The notes under the pieces are model-generated. The model ran no database searches, was not told where the DNA came from, and was given only the letters and a program-made list of their open reading frames with translations. The translations under genes were made by a program, and so were the position numbers. From positions 1 to 36,473 of the forward strand of contig JADGPG010000013.1 in the NCBI GenBank assembly GCA_017882545.1: 36,473 nt of DNA. Reading direction: 5' to 3'. This stretch comes from Thermoleophilia bacterium. Lineage in GTDB: Bacteria; Actinomycetota; Thermoleophilia; Miltoncostaeales; Miltoncostaeaceae. This document shows positions 33,219 to 36,473 of the stretch, piece by piece. Every line of letters begins with the position of its first letter. Within the stretch, counting starts at the first letter, position 1.

Positions 33219-33943
33219 GGCCGTACTCTTCCATAGTGGAGGGCGACGATGCCTCCGGCGAACAACTGCCAGCGGATGTCCTCGAGGCCGGCCTGTGACA
33301 TCTCCGCGGCGAGGGCCGGCGGCTCGGGAAACCGCTTGACCGATGCCGGCAGATAGCCATACGCCGCAGCGTCGCGCCCGAGCAGCTTGCCGAGCAGCGG
33401 CACGGCACGGTCGAACCACAGCTGATAGAACCGACGCAGGTGGCGAGGAGTTGTGATCTCGAGAATCACGACGCGCCCGCCGGGACGCACGACCCGTGCC
33501 ATCTCGGAGATGCCCCCGGCCAGATCGCTGACGTTGCGGATACCGAACGCGACCGTCACACCGTCAAAACTGTCGTTGTCGAACGGCAGGGCCAGTGTGT
33601 CAGCGTGGACGAACTCGATGGGAACACCGCGCTCCGCGGCCTTGGCGCGAGCCTGCTCGAGCATATTCTCGGCGAAGTCCGCCCCCACCACCCGTCCGGC
33701 GGGAGTCACCCGGCGGGCCAGCGCAAACGCCAGGTCACCGGTCCCAGTACAGACATCGAGGGCGGACTCGCCCGCGGCGATATCGGCGGCGGCGGCGGCC
33801 GATTCGCGCCAGCGACGGTCCAGTCCCGCGGTCATGACGCGGTTCAGCAGGTCGTAGCGCGGGGCGATCCGATCGAACATCGCCTGGACCTCGGGCGCCG
33901 GCAGGCGCCCCGCCGTCGCGTCACTTGGCACGGGGTCGCTCAC
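33215..33943 (-). CDS. ubiE: Demethylmenaquinone methyltransferase (UbiE/MenG)
   Basis: 242 aa class I SAM methyltransferase for the last menaquinone step. The family signature MFDRIAPRYDLLNRVMTAGLDRRWR is present in order, followed by SAM motif I ALDVCTGTGDLA, GADFAENMLEQAR, and the C-terminal signature AFGIRNVSDLAGGI. The GTG start overlaps the ubiX stop by 4 bases, and its own stop overlaps the polyprenyl synthase start. Confidence 0.94.
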   Translation of the reverse strand: MSDPVPSDATAGRLPAPEVQAMFDRIAPRYDLLNRVMTAGLDRRWRESAAAAADIAAGESALDVCTGTGDLAFALARRVTPAGRVVGADFAENMLEQARAKAAERGVPIEFVHADTLALPFDNDSFDGVTVAFGIRNVSDLAGGISEMARVVRPGGRVVILEITTPRHLRRFYQLWFDRAVPLLGKLLGRDAAAYGYLPASVKRFPEPPALAAEMSQAGLEDIRWQLFAGGIVALHYGRVRP

Positions 33944-34593
33944 CGCATCCCTTTCGTCGGATCCTCCGGCGGCGGCATCCCGCCGTCCTCGCCCCAGCGC
34001 GCCAACAGTCCGTGCGGCACGCCGAGGTGGTCGAGCGCCTTGCCGACCATGAAGTCGACGAGGTCGCTGACGTCGGTGGGGTGATGATAGAAGCCGGGAG
34101 AGGCGGGCATCACGATCGCTCCCGCGCGCGTCACCGCGGCCATGTTCTCGATATGGATGAGCGACAGCGGCGTCTCACGCGTCATCAGCACCAGCGTCCG
34201 CCGCTCCTTCAGCATGACGTCCGCGCAGCGCTGGATCAGGTTGCGACCGGTGCCGTGCGCGATGGCCGCCATTGTCGATCCGGAACACGGGCAAATCAAC
34301 GCGGCGGGTGCCAGCGACGATCCAGATGCAAATGGGGCCGTGAGGTCGTCGAGACCGAGCACCGTGACCTGACCGGCGGCGGCGCCCGACCGCGTGACGA
34401 ACTCGCGCACCACGGCGTCGGGGTCGGCGGGCGCCTGGCGTCCGGCCCGCAGGATCTCATGGCTGATCACGTGGGCACCCGACCTGCTCACGCAGAGCCC
34501 GACTTCGCAGTCGGCATCGGTCATGGCCCGCAACGCCGTCGCGGCATACGCGGCACCGCTGGCACCGGTCACTCCGAGGAAGATCCGCTTCAC
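33940..34593 (-). CDS. ubiX: Flavin prenyltransferase UbiX
   Basis: 217 aa flavoprotein that makes prenylated FMN, the cofactor for UbiD-type decarboxylases; a UbiX/UbiD pair is assigned to the late decarboxylation in the futalosine pathway. Motifs: RIFLGVTGASGAAYA, LICPCSGSTMAAIAHG, LVLMTRETPLSLIHIENM and the PASPGFYHHP stretch. The GTG at 34591-34593 begins directly before the Rossmann-like motif; a longer frame upstream is unlikely. It is the first gene of the operon, right after the qcr terminator. The UbiD partner is not in the window. Confidence 0.92.
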   Translation of the reverse strand: MKRIFLGVTGASGAAYAATALRAMTDADCEVGLCVSRSGAHVISHEILRAGRQAPADPDAVVREFVTRSGAAAGQVTVLGLDDLTAPFASGSSLAPAALICPCSGSTMAAIAHGTGRNLIQRCADVMLKERRTLVLMTRETPLSLIHIENMAAVTRAGAIVMPASPGFYHHPTDVSDLVDFMVGKALDHLGVPHGLLARWGEDGGMPPPEDPTKGMR

Positions 34594-34667
34594 TGGTCCC
34601 AATGGTAGCCCCCGACCGGCAGTACCCGCGTTGGTGCCGCCCGGCTGCGGTGCACCCGAAAACACGA

Positions 34668-34691
34668 GAGGCCCGGAGTCATCCGGGCCTC
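34668..34691 (-). terminator. Intrinsic terminator of the qcr operon
   Basis: A perfect 10-bp stem GAGGCCCGGA/TCCGGGCCTC with a 4-base loop, followed in the minus direction by a short T run (GTTTT at 34659-34663). It lies 28 bases after the qcrC stop and separates qcr from the menaquinone operon. Confidence 0.8.
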
Positions 34692-34719
34692 ATCATTGGG
34701 CGCGCGAAGCGAGTCCGAC

Positions 34720-35541
34720 CTACTTATAGGTCGTCCCCAGCCCGTTGAGGAATGTCGCCAGGTTCGCGTATTCGGTCGGCGTCAGACTGGCAAAGGCCGG
34801 CATGCCGGAACCGGGCTTCGCGCAGATCGGACACTGGGTGTGCAGCACGTACCAGCCCGTTCCGGTGTACGTCGGGCCCTTCACTCCGGGGACGGGGACC
34901 GGGAGCTTGCCGCTGTAGGTGGCAGAGAACGTCTTGGTACCCACAGTCGTGAGGTTCGGACCCACCTGTCCGCCAACGCCCTTGACCATATGGCAACTGG
35001 TACAGCCGTTGTCCATGAAGACCGCCTGTCCCGCAGCGGCGGCTGAACCCGGAGTGATCCCGGTGAAGGTCAGCGCGTTGCCGCCTCCGACAGGCGCCGC
35101 GCCGGTCTCACCCTGGTAGGTGAGCCAGGCCATCCCCATAAACACCAGGATCCCAACCGACAGCGCAAACGGGCGCTTGGAGATGCGACGCTCGGCACGG
35201 CGGTCAATGAACGGTGTCGCCAACAGCAACACCATCAAGATGTTCGGGACGATGAACGTCGCCATGATGACCGGCAAGAACGCGTTCTGGTTCTTGAAGA
35301 TCTTCAGCATCTGGAAGAGGAAGAAGAAGTACCACTCCGGGCGCGGCTCGAAGGTCGAGCTCGCCGAATAGACCGGCGGACCGACGCCCACGCGCTGCCA
35401 GATGGACATCCCGATGATCGCCGCGAACACAATGACCGCGACAACGTGGTCCTTGTAGATCGCGTACGGGAAGAAGGGCTTACCCTCCTTCTTGGCCTGA
35501 GCGTAGTCGGCCTTGTACGCCTCTTGGTCTTGGCGGTTCAC
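34720..35541 (-). CDS. qcrC: Menaquinol-cytochrome c reductase, cytochrome b subunit IV-cytochrome c fusion (QcrC)
   Basis: 273 aa. The N-terminal 145 residues are the subunit IV part of cytochrome b, with three helices and the quinol-site motif PEWY (RPEWYFFF). A Gly/Ala-rich linker leads to a cytochrome c domain with one haem site CTSCH (Cys180, Cys183, His184) and a likely Met ligand in GSGMPAF. A second cysteine pair (CPICAK) lies near the C-terminus, is not a haem motif, and could be a disulfide. This fusion is the Bacillus-type architecture, unlike the di-haem QcrC of mycobacteria. The GTG start overlaps the qcrB stop by 4 bases. Confidence 0.92.
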   Translation of the reverse strand: MNRQDQEAYKADYAQAKKEGKPFFPYAIYKDHVVAVIVFAAIIGMSIWQRVGVGPPVYSASSTFEPRPEWYFFFLFQMLKIFKNQNAFLPVIMATFIVPNILMVLLLATPFIDRRAERRISKRPFALSVGILVFMGMAWLTYQGETGAAPVGGGNALTFTGITPGSAAAAGQAVFMDNGCTSCHMVKGVGGQVGPNLTTVGTKTFSATYSGKLPVPVPGVKGPTYTGTGWYVLHTQCPICAKPGSGMPAFASLTPTEYANLATFLNGLGTTYK

Positions 35542-36368
35542 TGGCCGGCCTCCACGTTCAGGGTCTGAGGTGCCGGATCGACCGACACCTCACGACGGCC
35601 CTGCGGCCGACGGTCGCGTGCGGCGGCACGGGCGGCGGCCTCTTCGGCGCGGCGGGCGCGGGTGGCGCGCTTGGACCACGGCGGCTCGGAGATGCCGAGC
35701 TTGCTCACCAGGAACAGGTGCAAGCCGATGAAGGTGGCCATTCCGCCCGGTATCACGAGCATATGGATGGCATAGAAGCGCGAGAGCGTATGCGCATTGA
35801 ACGTCGGTCCGGCGCGGAGGACGTCCGCGATGTACGGGCCGATGACCGGGGCGCTCGCGGTGATGTTCATGGCGACCACCGTTGCCCAGTAGGCGCGCTG
35901 GTCCCAGACCAGCAGATACCCGGTCAGGCCCATGAACATGACCATGATCAGCAGGATCGCGCCCGTCACCCAGGTGAGCTCGCGCGGGTACTTGTACGAC
36001 CCAAAGATGAACACGCGGGCCATGTGCAAGAACACCAAGATGATCATCGCGCTGGCGCCCCACTTGTGCATCCCGCGGACGAGCCAGCCCCACGTCACGT
36101 GGTTGGTGATGTCCTGGATGCTGGCGTAGGCCTGCGTCGGCTCGGGCTTGTAGTACATCGCCAGCACGATGCCGGTGACGGCCTGAAGGCCGAACACCGC
36201 CATTGCCGCGAATCCGAGCGTCTGGAACCAGCTCGTCTCGCCGGGGATGTTGCGGTTCAGGAACCAGCCGATGCCGGTCTTGGCGCCGGTGCGGTGGTCG
36301 ACATGATCGATGACGACCTCGCCAGTCTTGGTGACTGGCCCCTTCGGCCCGATATTGCTCGTGCTCAT
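35538..36368 (-). CDS. qcrB: Menaquinol-cytochrome c reductase cytochrome b, b6-type (QcrB)
   Basis: 276 aa with four core helices. Haem ligands are two histidines 14 apart in the second helix (GMHKWGASAMIILVFLHMA) and two 15 apart in the fourth (AIHMLVIPGGMATFIGLHLF); the 15 spacing is the b6f-type. The Arg/Ala-rich C-terminal tail (about 50 residues) is probably cytoplasmic. The protein has no cysteine, so the covalent extra haem known from b6f and Bacillus QcrB seems absent. AGGAGG overlaps the upstream stop codon and lies four bases before the ATG. Confidence 0.93.
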   Translation of the reverse strand: MSTSNIGPKGPVTKTGEVVIDHVDHRTGAKTGIGWFLNRNIPGETSWFQTLGFAAMAVFGLQAVTGIVLAMYYKPEPTQAYASIQDITNHVTWGWLVRGMHKWGASAMIILVFLHMARVFIFGSYKYPRELTWVTGAILLIMVMFMGLTGYLLVWDQRAYWATVVAMNITASAPVIGPYIADVLRAGPTFNAHTLSRFYAIHMLVIPGGMATFIGLHLFLVSKLGISEPPWSKRATRARRAEEAAARAAARDRRPQGRREVSVDPAPQTLNVEAGQ

Positions 36369-36376
36369 CGCGCCTC

Positions 36377-36473
36377 CTAGAAGGGGTAGAGGTTGCCGAT
36401 CAAGCCCGTTACAGGCTCGCCGGGGTCGTGAAGTCGGTATGACTGCTGGTTCTCGTTGATCGAGAACGCGCTC
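36377..36473 (-). CDS. C-terminal end of the gene before qcrB, probably the Rieske subunit (QcrA), partial
   Basis: The last 31 codons run off the right window edge and end in GLIGNLYPF. No Rieske cluster motif is visible in this piece. The call rests on position: the gene ends 8 bases before the qcrB ATG on the same strand, and the Rieske gene is the usual neighbour. Its stop codon forms part of the TAGGAGG that is the qcrB ribosome binding site. Confidence 0.55.
   Translation of the reverse strand, partial: SAFSINENQQSYRLHDPGEPVTGLIGNLYPF

Overview
This is a GC-rich, gene-dense bacterial window with many GTG starts and many 4-base GTGA/ATGA stop-start overlaps. The gene content suggests an actinobacterium outside the classical Actinomycetes, most likely class Thermoleophilia (inference). 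The pointers are a futalosine-type menaquinone operon, a b6-type QcrB paired with a QcrC that fuses cytochrome b subunit IV to a mono-haem cytochrome c, a class I DhnA-type aldolase, GT87-like membrane glycosyltransferases, and a bifunctional-type dCTP deaminase. The left edge cuts ddl and the right edge cuts the gene before qcrB.

Layout. 1-1.8 kb: the end of a cell-wall pair on the minus strand (aminotransferase, then D-Ala-D-Ala ligase). 1.9-5.5 kb: a plus-strand envelope cluster of a GtrA-like flippase and two polytopic GT-C glycosyltransferases. 5.6-8.1 kb: fructose-bisphosphate aldolase, a run of strong hairpins, then a secreted trypsin-like PDZ protease. 8.2-11.7 kb: an acid-stress-like locus with glutamate decarboxylase and a YrhK-like membrane protein, flanked by a decayed GNAT acetyltransferase and an aquaporin lacking its first helix. 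11.8-14.5 kb: a three-gene ABC-2 exporter (permease and two ATPases, a split YbhF/RbbA arrangement). 14.6-20.4 kb: Lon protease with an overlapping HxlR regulator, a membrane protein of unknown function, and a FUSC-family transporter. 20.7-21.6 kb: a small dimeric alpha/beta-barrel protein divergent from a MarR regulator, with a palindromic operator candidate between them.

21.6-23.9 kb is the clearest accessory region. An intact tRNA-Lys(CTT) gene is preceded on the + strand by two further copies of the 43-bp sequence that forms its 3' part. These copies bound two small tandem islands without an integrase. One carries an unknown protein resembling phage-associated ADP-ribosyltransferase-like domains; the other carries an OsmC-family protein. 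Short direct repeats resembling integrase arm sites lie near the island ends.

24-29.8 kb: a membrane-anchored TPR protein, a 39-aa membrane peptide, an amidohydrolase that may be aminodeoxyfutalosine deaminase, TatA, a 4-helix membrane protein, dCTP deaminase, lipoyl synthase with an N-terminal extension, a CPxC zinc-ribbon-like protein and a rhodanese. 29.8-34.6 kb: a minus-strand menaquinone operon transcribed ubiX - ubiE/menG - polyprenyl diphosphate synthase - a radical-SAM-derived protein without its cluster motif - mqnA - mqnC. 34.7-36.5 kb: the menaquinol-cytochrome c reductase genes (end of a probable Rieske gene, qcrB, qcrC), closed by a good terminator. Quinone synthesis and the quinol-oxidising complex therefore sit side by side.

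All calls rest on reading the sequence and on remembered family features; no database search was run.
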